Shown here: positions 1 to 8,017 of the stretch, piece by piece
How positions within the stretch are numbered: position 1 is the first letter of the stretch
Layout of the letters: every line of letters begins with the position of its first letter
DNA from: Pleurotus ostreatus/Saccharomyces cerevisiae fusant
Taxonomy: Eukaryota > Opisthokonta
Direction of reading: 5' to 3'
DNA length: 36,425 nt
Assembly: GCA_024196135.1 (NCBI GenBank)
Contig: JAMQCK010000219.1
Location: 1-36,425 of the forward strand
Notes under the pieces: model-generated
Seen by the model: only the letters and a program-made list of their open reading frames with translations
What the model was told of the DNA's origin: nothing
Databases searched by the model: none
Translations under genes and position numbers: made by a program

Positions 1-458
1 CCTGGCGTTAGAGCTGAGGGCGTCTACGTACGTATCTGTGGATTCCCCCTTCTTGTGTAACGCTTAACTCATCGGTCACCTACAGAACCTCGCGCAGTGG
101 GAACAGAAAGTCCGCGACCCTCTTCTGGCCTGCCTCGCTGGGCCCATCGGTTTACGGACGGACAAAATATATGTCAGTCGCATCTCGTGCCCTCAGGCGC
201 TTCATGGACGTTGACTGCTTACACAGATCGCTGGCAATGTCGCCATCGCCGAGACCGCAGGCAGATGTGTGCAGAAAAATGGCCAGCCCTACAACAACAA
301 GTACGCAAAGTTGAATACTAGCCTGTATAAATGCTGATTTCGCTCGACTCAGATATGCCTGGTTCCTGACCTTCTCGCCCGAAGGCAAAATCGTCGAGAT
401 CCACGAGTATCTCAACACGGCCTTGCTCGAGCGTGTCTTCGCAGCGAATAAGGCGTAA
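1..458 (+). CDS. SnoaL-like (NTF2-fold) protein, 5' truncated by window edge
   Basis: This is the 3' part of a small gene whose product has the SnoaL-like, NTF2-related cone fold often found in fungal polyketide-related or uncharacterised proteins. Exons I read are 1-27, 86-172, 227-300 and 353-458, with GT-AG introns between them. The last exon encodes YAWFLTFSPEGKIVEIHEYL, a typical C-terminal SnoaL segment, and ends in TAA. The same four-exon structure and nearly the same protein recur at 3119-3782, which confirms the splice sites: exons 3 and 4 are 74 and 106 nt in both copies. The N-terminal half lies outside the window. The substrate is unknown; members of this fold can be isomerases, cyclases or non-enzymatic binders. 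No regulation can be judged because the promoter is missing. Confidence 0.8.
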
Positions 459-1007
459 AGGGCGTTGCATCCCAGGAAGTCGTTAGCAAAGATGTCAGAA
501 GTTTAGTATGTATCACAATTTACATCACATACCATGTAACGAGCACTCCACCGCCTGCGAGTCGAGTTTTCCCACCACCTTTTCTGCAAGGAAAGTGTAG
601 GTGTGCGCAGGTCTCGTCGTGCTCCTAGTTCTTCATCACCTCGACGAGAATGACGGGGCCCGGAGTCATTGCAGGGTGCCAGTGAAGGAGGGGCGAGGAT
701 ATAAGAAGCGACGGGGATGTTGCACCTGTCTGAACGAAGAACTGAAGGGAAAAGGGATAGAAACTTGAAAGGGGTGCGATGTGGTGCGTTCGCTGCTACG
801 CGATCACGTGCGTCCTCTGGCACCTGCTTCCGACCTCCACCTGGACGCGAAGATCGGGCTCAGGTATCTCTGATCACGCTTTCAAAAACCGGACTCAGAA
901 GTACGAAAGAAAAGGACAAAGGGATACTGTTGTTGACCGGAGGTGCGCGACAATGAGTGAGGAATAGAATGTCCAAACTGACGCTCCACTTGAGTAGGCA
1001 TTGAGCG
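459..1007. promoter_or_regulatory. Intergenic region and promoter of the first F-box gene
   Basis: This stretch separates the end of the SnoaL-like gene from the F-box gene at 1008. It contains CGCGATCACGTG at 799-810 and GACTCA at 892-897. Both motifs also occur, in the same order relative to the gene, upstream of the F-box genes starting at 5652 and 19260. The last 120 bases before the ATG resemble the promoter of the split F-box gene (shared GGAGGTGCGC and GGACTCA blocks). No coding region is supported here. Which factor binds is unknown; CACGTG is the classic bHLH (E-box) core. Confidence 0.5.
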
Positions 1008-2636
1008 ATGCTAACCGCCAGAGTCAGCCGTACTCTCAGCCCAAATCACTCGTCTGAAGCGGGCCTCTCTATAATAGATCGCCTGCCCCCTGAACTCCTC
1101 GAACATATCCTTCTCTGCGTGGCTGCCCATTTCCCTCTCAAACTTCCGCCCGATAACTCCTTCCTCTGCGGTGAAAGGGAATTTGCGTGCCCGGCCTTAG
1201 TTCTAAGCTGGGTATGCACCAGGTGGAGGGCAATCACGCTGGCCAACTCCGCATTCTGGGCACCTGCTTCGATCTACATCTTCCTGACAGACTACATGGC
1301 AGACGAGGACGAGACCACCGCGGAGCATGCTGCGCGGCAGGCTCGCTGCATAGCTCTACTCAAGTGCTACCTAGAAAGGTCTCCCTTGAGGCCCCTGCCT
1401 CAGGTCGTTTTGTATGGGTTTTGCGCCGACGCGGAAGACGAGGGCCAGTGGGATACCTCCTTCGGGGACATCGTGAGCTACATGGCGTCGACCTCGCACC
1501 GCTGGGAATCTTGTACCCTTCCGGGATACGTCGTCGAGTGGCTGTCCGTCACGCCCGAAGCCGCCCCCGACCCCGTTCTCCTCGAGGCCGCGGTTATTGA
1601 GGAGAATTACGATGGCACTGTGTACGACCGCTTACAGTTCTTCCTCCGCGCGCCGCGCCTGCGCCGCTGGCTCGGCGACATCCCGAACAGCGCCGCCGTC
1701 TCGTGCCTCCCGTGGCGGCAGCTCACCGAGGTTCGCGTATGGCAGTTCATGCCCATTCAGCGCTTCATGCGCATCATTCGGCACTGCGAGCAGCTCGTCG
1801 ATCTCGAGGCCAGCCTGTATAAAGGCGCGGGCGCTGCGCCGCTGCCGACGTACAGAAGCGTCTGCCTCGCGCACCTCGAGAGTGTGACCATCACGCTGGA
1901 CAACGGGGAGATCCTGTCGAGTCTGTTTGTGACGCTTGTCACGCCGAAGCTCAAGTGTCTGGTCCTCAACGGCTCGTCTCCCTTGACACAGTGGTACCTC
2001 GAGCGCAATGGCCATCTGTGTCTGCAGCGCTGGCCGACGCTCGCATTCGACGGGTGGCTCGAGCGCTCGCGGTGCGCGCTGCAAGGCCTGGTCCTCGCAC
2101 ACATAACCATGCCGCGAGACGACCTTGTCAGGGTCCTGGAGAACCTGCCCCACCTCCAGGATCTCTCCCTACAGGAGATAGAGGATGGCCCTTCTGAGCC
2201 GCACGACCACACGTCCTCTATCGACGACGAGATCCTCCGGCGCATGACAGTTCCACAACGCTTGGATGGACTCCCTGACGGATGTGGGGACGGATTACTC
2301 GACCGAAAGCCAGAGCTCCTCCCCGAGCTCCGAGGGCTCACGATCGCCGGCATTATCCACTTCGACGGGCGCAAGCTCGTCGACATGGTCAAGTCACGAA
2401 CCGACACGGTCGACCGCGCGCTGCCCCTCGAGTTCCTCTGCATCCAGCCCGAAAAGGGCTCGACCACAGTGCTGGACGACAGTGCGCAGGCCGAACTGCA
2501 GGACATACTGACAGATAAATTCGTCTACGGTGACGGCCAAATATCGACGCAGACCCTCTTCATGCACTTCAAGAAGCAGCCGCGGTGGATGGCGACTAAT
2601 CGGATTGAGATCAACATTGACGCTATGGAAGAGTAG
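1008..2636 (+). CDS. F-box protein, intact intronless paralogue A
   Basis: This is a 542-residue, single-exon F-box protein. An F-box-like motif near the N-terminus (about residues 22-90) contains DRLPPELLEHILL and then WVCTRWRAITLANSAFW, the usual fungal F-box helices and tryptophan-rich end. The remaining 450 residues form a leucine-rich, LRR-like substrate-recognition region. F-box proteins couple targets to Skp1-Cul1 ubiquitin ligases; that role is family knowledge, and the target here is unknown. It is closely related to the split gene (19260 to 6780) and to the pseudogene at 19629-21178, sharing for example FFLRAPRLRRWLGDI and MPRDDLV. The ATG at 1008 is the first in frame and matches the start of the split copy. 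The absence of introns contrasts with nearby core genes. Confidence 0.9.
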   Translation: MLTARVSRTLSPNHSSEAGLSIIDRLPPELLEHILLCVAAHFPLKLPPDNSFLCGEREFACPALVLSWVCTRWRAITLANSAFWAPASIYIFLTDYMADEDETTAEHAARQARCIALLKCYLERSPLRPLPQVVLYGFCADAEDEGQWDTSFGDIVSYMASTSHRWESCTLPGYVVEWLSVTPEAAPDPVLLEAAVIEENYDGTVYDRLQFFLRAPRLRRWLGDIPNSAAVSCLPWRQLTEVRVWQFMPIQRFMRIIRHCEQLVDLEASLYKGAGAAPLPTYRSVCLAHLESVTITLDNGEILSSLFVTLVTPKLKCLVLNGSSPLTQWYLERNGHLCLQRWPTLAFDGWLERSRCALQGLVLAHITMPRDDLVRVLENLPHLQDLSLQEIEDGPSEPHDHTSSIDDEILRRMTVPQRLDGLPDGCGDGLLDRKPELLPELRGLTIAGIIHFDGRKLVDMVKSRTDTVDRALPLEFLCIQPEKGSTTVLDDSAQAELQDILTDKFVYGDGQISTQTLFMHFKKQPRWMATNRIEINIDAMEE

Positions 2637-3118
2637 TGGTGGGTTGAATGCTTTCAGGTCTAATCTACTGCGAGATGGACATTTATTATTGCAGTATACT
2701 TGACGAGTCCCCTTTGACATATCTATCCAGCTCAAGATCCGGCTCAAGTCTGTCCGCCTCCCTTGGGACCAAGGCCCGCCTCCCTCGGGACGAAGGCCCG
2801 CCTCCGCGGAAGCAACTTCGGCAAGTTCCGCAGGTTGGTAAAGATGACCTGAGCCTATTGATAATCGTGAGTCACCATCTTCACCAGCTCGGCGATGAAG
2901 GAAGGTTGCCTCCCCGCGCAGTTGTATATGTAGCCCCGGATGTCTAGACCGGGGAGGTTGCTAGGCGCTCGACATATATATCGGCGACATCTGCGTTTGA
3001 ACTGTGACCGCCACCATCTCCTGGACCGCCGCCACTGAACTGCCGTTGCTGCAGTACTGAAACTTCATCGCTGAACGTTGACCACCATCACTGAGCCTCT
3101 ACCACCGAGCCCACTGAC
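2637..3118. other. Intergenic region with a short tandem repeat
   Basis: There is no gene here. It holds the 3' flank of the F-box gene and the 5' flank of the second SnoaL-like gene. About 2755-2804 contains two full and one partial copies of a 22-bp unit (consensus begins CGCCTCCCT and ends AAGGCC). A TATATAT stretch near 2970-2980, about 140 bases before the ATG at 3119, could serve as a TATA element. Confidence 0.5.
2755..2804. repeat. 22-bp direct tandem repeat, about 2.3 copies
   Basis: Two adjacent units differ at two positions, and a third copy stops after about six to eight bases. It is non-coding in the gene models here. Confidence 0.7.
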
Positions 3119-3782
3119 ATGTCCACCTTCACCCTCACCGAGTCCTTCGTGCGCTCCCTCCTCGAACCCGGCGTCGAGAAGCCTGGCGAAGTCTGCTACA
3201 AGACTTTCTTGCCGGATGCGCCCCTGATGCAGGCTATCGATCCCAAGCTCCGCTGGGTGATCACGGACGCTGAAGGGGAGTGCATTCCTGGTGTGAAGGC
3301 GGAGGGTGTTTTTGTGCGTACATCTCTTCGATTCTCGCTCGTACTGATCCTCGTATGCTGAGAAATGTTGTCTCACAGACCCTCGAAGAGTGGGAGACGA
3401 AGGTCCGCAACCCGCTCGGCGCTTGCCTCGTGGCAGGGTCACTGGGACTGCGAACCGATAGGGTCTATGTGAGCAGGCTGTCCTCTTCGCTGTCATAGCC
3501 CTCTGTGTGGCTCGTCTGTATCGTTCAATGATACTCATCCGTCTATACCTAGATCTCCGGCAACGTTGCCATCGTCGAGACGGCCGGTAGCGCCCAACAG
3601 AAAAATGGGAAGCCGTACAACAACAAGTGCGTAAATTCACATGCGCAGTCGAGGTCATTGACCATCCTCCTCCCAGATACGCCTGGTTCCTCACCTTTTC
3701 GCCGGAGGGGAAGATCATTGAGATCCACGAATATCTCAACACGGCCCTGCTCGAGCGTGTGTATGCGGAGAACCGGTCGTGA
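3119..3782 (+). CDS. SnoaL-like (NTF2-fold) protein, complete copy
   Basis: This four-exon gene (3119-3313, 3379-3468, 3553-3626, 3677-3782) encodes about 154 residues, a usual length for a single SnoaL-like domain. It starts MSTFTLTESFVRSLLEPG and ends ALLERVYAENRS. Introns are 65, 84 and 50 nt with GT-AG borders. Phases fit exactly, and exons 3 and 4 have the same lengths as in the copy at 1-458. The two genes are clearly duplicates; with the F-box gene between them and another F-box gene just downstream, the locus looks like a repeated SnoaL/F-box block. The fold is typical of small isomerase-like or binding proteins; no substrate can be inferred. It converges on the minus-strand F-box gene ending at 3919, with only 136 bases between. 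Confidence 0.85.
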
Positions 3783-3918
3783 ATTGCAGGTGTACCAAAT
3801 AACTACGAAGCTGTATACAATGATACAAGGGAGTAAATGCTATTGTAAACGGATGAAATGTATGAATGAGTGCATCGCCACAACCCTTCCAGCGAATGGA
3901 CATGTACACGGTCACTGG

Positions 3919-5652
3919 TCAGTCCGTCTTCGGCTTCCATGGCTCGATCTTTATAGGGAACGTGCGACGACACGAGAATCCCTTCTCGCCGAGGATCTCC
4001 TTCAACCGCGCCTCCGTCTCCGCATTCAGATCGGCCGCCTCGTCCGTCAGGACCAACTCCAAGCACTCTAACGGCGGGTCCGTCCTCGACTTGACCATGT
4101 CGACGAGGAGCGACCAGTTGATTGAGGGGGCGCCGGCGAGGCGCAGGACCTTGAGCTCGGGGAGGAGGGCGGGTGTCGGAGGCAGGGCGGGCATCGTGGA
4201 CGCAGGAAGAGACGCCTTGCGCGCACTTCTTCTGGAGCCTTTGCTCGCCGTCGCGCCGGAGCCTCTGCCCGCCGTCATGCGACGGAGGACGGTATTGTCA
4301 AGCGCCAATACATGGTGAATCTTCTCGCCGTGTCCATGTCGACTCTTCTCGCTGGCGCGTTCTTCGCGCCCACTCTTCTCACTCGCCCGTTTCTCGAGAT
4401 AGCACGTCTTCCACAGCTCGAGCTCGTGCAGATGCGGAAGTTGCTCGAGGAGCGCGGGGATGTGCGACTTCGGGAGGTAGAGGTTTTTGAGGCGTAGCGC
4501 GCGGATGGTGCACTCGGGCTGCGACGAGGTCGCGCGCTGCAACTCGGACTGGATCGTGCACTGCTCGGACCGGCGCAGCATGTCCGCGAATGCGTCCTTC
4601 GGCCAGTGCATGTTCACGCTGCCCGCCGCATCGTGGATGTGGGCGAAGGGCTCGGTGGCGCCCTTCCCGACAACCTCGATCTCCTCCAGCTTAGGCGCGG
4701 TGATACACGAAAGGATGCGCCCGAGGACGGGCCCCTTGGTGATGTGCGCGCACAGGACGCGCAGGTGGGGGAGCTGGATATCAAAACAAAGGGGCGGCAT
4801 GAAGCGCTCGTCCTCGCAGGCGCAGACGCTGAGAGTGACGAGGTTAGGACACCGACGCATCACGACCAGCACGTCGTTGATGCGCGCGAACGTAGTGATG
4901 GTGAGGTCGGTGAGCTGCGCCCAGGGCAGGACGACGCCGGGGTCAAGGGGGCCTGCATATGCGCGGAGCCGTGGCGCGTGCGCGAAGACATCAGAATAGA
5001 CGTGGAGGAACCCGTGCATAGTGTATCCGATTTCGACGCGCTCGATGAGAAGGGGCTGCGCGCCCTGGGTGAGCCTCGCCAAATTGTTCGCCAGCACGGG
5101 CGGCAGCAGGCATCGCTTCCAGCGCGGGAGAGTCGGCGCCAGCACGCGCACGATGTCGCCGACGCTGGATTCCCACGTTGATCTTGCCTCGTCGTTCATG
5201 GGGCAGCGGAACTTGACGTACGGCAGCGGCGTCGACTTCGAGCGCTCGAGGTAGCAGCGGAGGACCGCCACCGCTTTAGCGACCGACCGCGCGTGCTTGT
5301 CGAGGCGCTCTTTGACCTTCGCCTCGCCGTCCCAGATGTCCTGCTCGGGGTCGGCCATGGGGTCGCGGTACTTGGACTCGTAGGCGGAGAGGACGATCTC
5401 GATGACGGGCGGCGTCCAGAATTCGGCCATGGAGAGGGTGATGGCTTTCCACCGCCGGCACACCCAGCTGAGGGCTAGTGCCGCGAACGGGGGCGCTGGA
5501 GAGGCAGAGCGGTCTTTTGAGGGGGGAAGGGTCAGCGGTGTCTCAGCGCATGCGCGGAGAAGTATGTCCTCTAGGACCTCCGTGGGCACTCGGTCCATGG
5601 GTGAGCGGTGGTGTGGATGTGCGAGTGTGGGCAGTGCGGGAGGCGAAGACAT
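3919..5652 (-). CDS. F-box protein, intact intronless paralogue B
   Basis: This is a 577-residue single-exon F-box protein on the minus strand, starting at 5652. The F-box lies at about residues 18-80, with DRVPTEVLEDILL, then a loop rich in prolines and alanines, then LSWVCRRWKAITLSMAEFW. The rest is a leucine-rich recognition region with short repeated segments such as LEQLPHLHELELW. A charged insertion near residues 410-440 contains two copies of an ERASEKS-like unit. It is more diverged from paralogue A than the split gene is. The promoter carries the shared motifs (5925-5935 and 5806-5811). It probably acts as a substrate adaptor of an SCF ubiquitin ligase; the target is unknown. Confidence 0.9.
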   Translation of the reverse strand: MSSPPALPTLAHPHHRSPMDRVPTEVLEDILLRACAETPLTLPPSKDRSASPAPPFAALALSWVCRRWKAITLSMAEFWTPPVIEIVLSAYESKYRDPMADPEQDIWDGEAKVKERLDKHARSVAKAVAVLRCYLERSKSTPLPYVKFRCPMNDEARSTWESSVGDIVRVLAPTLPRWKRCLLPPVLANNLARLTQGAQPLLIERVEIGYTMHGFLHVYSDVFAHAPRLRAYAGPLDPGVVLPWAQLTDLTITTFARINDVLVVMRRCPNLVTLSVCACEDERFMPPLCFDIQLPHLRVLCAHITKGPVLGRILSCITAPKLEEIEVVGKGATEPFAHIHDAAGSVNMHWPKDAFADMLRRSEQCTIQSELQRATSSQPECTIRALRLKNLYLPKSHIPALLEQLPHLHELELWKTCYLEKRASEKSGREERASEKSRHGHGEKIHHVLALDNTVLRRMTAGRGSGATASKGSRRSARKASLPASTMPALPPTPALLPELKVLRLAGAPSINWSLLVDMVKSRTDPPLECLELVLTDEAADLNAETEARLKEILGEKGFSCRRTFPIKIEPWKPKTD

Positions 5653-5805
5653 GTTTATGGCTGCGGGAGTATGAGCTACGAATAGTATATGGGAGTTGGT
5701 ATTGCCTTACCCTCGACCAACTTGCGAGTTATATTTCTCGAAAAGGTGTGGTCAAGACTCAGTAGAACTCGAGAGGACTTGGTGTTCGCACCCCTCACAG
5801 GATAA

Positions 5806-5935
5806 TGAGTCGCTGGAGCGAAAACGGTCTGACGGGTGGGCAGGCCGTAAGTACAGAATGGAGTGACATCATGGAAGATGCTAGAACACTGAACAGGAGA
5901 CGCGACGCGACGCGTCGGATCACTCACGTGATCGC
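5806..5935 (-). promoter_or_regulatory. Shared F-box promoter elements of paralogue B
   Basis: Read on the minus strand, GCGATCACGTG (5935-5925) is followed by GACTCA (5811-5806), upstream of the ATG at 5652. The same pair occurs upstream of paralogue A and the split paralogue C. Binding proteins are not known from the sequence. Confidence 0.5.
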
Positions 5936-6035
5936 TTGCCTAGCTAACTGTTACTTGGGCCTGGCCAACGAGCAAGTCGGGCAGCCGCTTGCGTATCACT
6001 GTAGATCCTGGACAAAATTCAAGGGAGTGCTCTCC

Positions 6036-6203
6036 TCACGCGCAAAAACGCGTGAAAAGTCACGCTTTCGTTACGATTTTGCGTGACAAACGTTGAAAAA
6101 GCACCCTTTTTGCGTGAAAGCTCACGCACCTCAGACTCACTCGGTGCGTGAGTATCATGCAACGCGAGTTGGCGTGACAAAACGTGGGTCGCGAGGTGCG
6201 TGA
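6036..6203. repeat. Cluster of nine GCGTGA/TCACGC motifs with a 10-bp hairpin
   Basis: Six copies of GCGTGA and three of its complement TCACGC lie within 168 bases. CTCACGCACC (6121-6130) and GGTGCGTGAG (6143-6152) form a perfect 10-bp stem with a 12-nt loop. GCGTGA-AAAG-TCACGC (6050-6065) is a second, smaller stem. The arrangement could be a binding-site array or the end of a small mobile element. Confidence 0.75.
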
Positions 6204-6779
6204 GGTACCTGACTGGGTATCACCCATGTGTTACTCGTCTGAATCTCGCTATCTCCGTGCCGAGTCTTGCCGCTGATCTTATCGCCGTGTTATCTAGCAC
6301 GTGCTCAGACGCGTCGGTTGTCTTTGACCATCCACTCGACCTGTTCGGTATATTCGAGCTAATAGAAATGTGAGAGGGGCAATCAGTCTTATCTATAAAC
6401 GCAGGTACAATATCTTTTGTACTTTCCGTGCTACATGGCTGCATAAGGTGTCGCCCAACCCGAGGCCGGCAAGTCCCGCCCAAAGATAAGCGGCCTTGAT
6501 CCGTCGCCGCGTGATGGGCGTCACCATCGTGAGCCTCGGGGCATTCGCGGGGTGCGTGAAGATGGGTGGTACGGTGTCACACTCATCACGCAATCGTGGG
6601 TCTCGACGTGGGTCACTGGGCACGAATTTTGTCCAAGATCTACAACCATAGCTTGCGAAGGAAGACCAGAGTAGACTGCAGGAGTCATCATAGATTCATA
6701 CGACCGTGCAGTAGAATATCATCGTGCAGTACCATAATGCAGTGTAGCACGCCTGAATGCATCGCTCATAAATGCAGCA

Positions 6780-8003
6780 CTACTCTTCCATAGCATCAAT
6801 GTCGATATCCATGATACGAAGCGTAGGCACCCATCGCGGCTGTTGTTTGAAGAGCACACCGAGCCTCTGCGTGGCGATATCCGCGTCGCCGTAGTTGAAC
6901 GCGTACCCTAGCATGTCGCGCTGTTGCGCCTGCGCCGACTCGGATAGCTTGCGCAGTCGGGCCTGCGCCAACAAGTTGCGCAATTCGGCCTGCGTCGCCT
7001 CGTCTAGCACTGTGGTCGAGCCCTTTTCGGGTTGGATGCAGAGGAATTCGAGGGGCGGGTTGCCCCTCGATTTGACCATGTCCAGGAGCATGCGTCCGTC
7101 GAAGTGGATAGCGCCGGCGATCGTGAGCCCGCGAAGCTCGGGGAAGAGCTCTGGCTTGCGGTCGGGTGGCTCGTCCATACAATCGTCACGTAGTCCGTCC
7201 ACACAATCGTCATGTAGTCCGTCCATTCTCTCATCATGTGGGACGGTCATACGCCGTAGGACATCGTCGTCGACAGAGGACACATGGTTATGCTGCTCGG
7301 GATAGCCGTCGTCTATCTCCTGCAAGGAAAGATCCTGGAGGTGAGGCAGGTTCTCCAGGACCCAGACGAGGTCGTCCCGCGGCATGAAGATGTGCGCGAG
7401 AACCAGGCCCTGCAGCGTGCACCGCGACTCGGAATGCTCCTGCGGTGCGCCCTGCGAGGCCTCCAGGCGCGCGCGCCACGACCGTTCCAGCCACCCATCA
7501 AAAGCCAGCGTCGGCCAGCGCTGCAAACACAGATGCCCCTTGCGCTCGAGGTCCCACTGCGTCGTGGGCGACGCGCCGTTGAGCACCAGATACCTCAGCC
7601 TCGGCGTCACGAGCGTCCCAAAGAAGCTCGACAAGATCTCCCCATTATCGAGCGCAATCGTCGCGCTGTCGAGGTGCGCAAGCAGGACGGTGCCGTACGG
7701 CGGTAGCGGCGCGCCGCCCGCGGTCCTGTGCAGGCTGACCTCGAGGTCGACGACCTGCGCGCAGTGCGGGATGAAGCGCATAAAGCGCTGGACGGGCATG
7801 AATTGCCAGATGCGGATCTCCGTGAGCTGACTCCACGGGAGCCGCGCGACGGCGGCGCCGCTCGGGATGTCGCCGAGCCAGCGGCGCAGGCGCGGCGCGC
7901 GGAGGAAGAACTGCAGGCGGTCGTACGCCGTGTCGGTGTAATTTTCCTCGATGGCGGCGGCCTCGAGGAGGACGGGGTCGGGGGCTGCGCCGGGTGTGAC
8001 GGA
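6780..8003 (-). pseudogene. F-box paralogue C, 3' part (split by the transposon)
   Basis: This is the C-terminal 407 residues of an F-box gene, beginning SVTPGAAPDPVLLEAAAIEE and ending in the stop at 6780-6782. It aligns along its length with residues after the F-box in paralogue A, but there is no F-box or native start upstream. Its missing N-terminal part is at 18727-19260 on the same strand, on the far side of the 10.7-kb insertion. Joining the two through one TA gives codons for EWLSVT, as in paralogue A, and a frame of about 585 residues without stops. An apparent 511-residue ORF continues upstream to 8315 only because the transposon end happens to stay open. Two in-frame repeat expansions lie in this half: 24 bp x3 at 7173-7244, and an Ala/Gln-rich segment near 6910-7000. 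Confidence 0.85.
7173..7244 (-). repeat. 24-bp x3 in-frame tandem repeat within F-box paralogue C
   Basis: Three adjacent 24-bp units (7173-7196, 7197-7220, 7221-7244) encode related eight-residue blocks of the type MDGLxDDC. Paralogue A has a shorter version of this acidic linker, so the units appear to have expanded in this copy. Confidence 0.75.
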
Positions 8004-8005
8004 TA
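8004..8005. other. Left TA target-site duplication
   Basis: The TA here and the TA at 18727-18728 flank the element directly. Only one TA is needed to restore the F-box frame, so this is the duplicated target. Confidence 0.75.
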
Positions 8006-8017
8006 CACAGGTAGCAG
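8006..8017 (+). repeat. Left terminal inverted repeat of the transposon
   Basis: CACAGGTAGCAG pairs with CACAGCCAGCAG at the right end (two mismatches in twelve). Immediately inside, 8014-8031 is a perfect palindrome (CAGGGTT-TGAT-AACCCTG) that overlaps the repeat and could be part of a transposase-binding site. Confidence 0.75.

Larger units (their letters stand above)
5653..6779. other. Intergenic region with shared promoter motif and motif cluster
   Basis: No gene is supported here. The left third is the promoter of the F-box gene at 5652. The middle (6036-6203) is a cluster of nine GCGTGA/TCACGC motifs, described separately. The right third (6210-6779) shows no recognisable coding, although it lies downstream of the split F-box gene end and may hold its terminator. 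Confidence 0.5.

Noticed and set aside
1632..2506. Long antisense ORFs inside the F-box genes
   Set aside because: They mirror the codon bias of the real F-box frames and show no family similarity.
6220..6779. A small gene between the motif cluster and the split F-box gene
   Set aside because: Only short ORFs without splice support or recognisable sequence.
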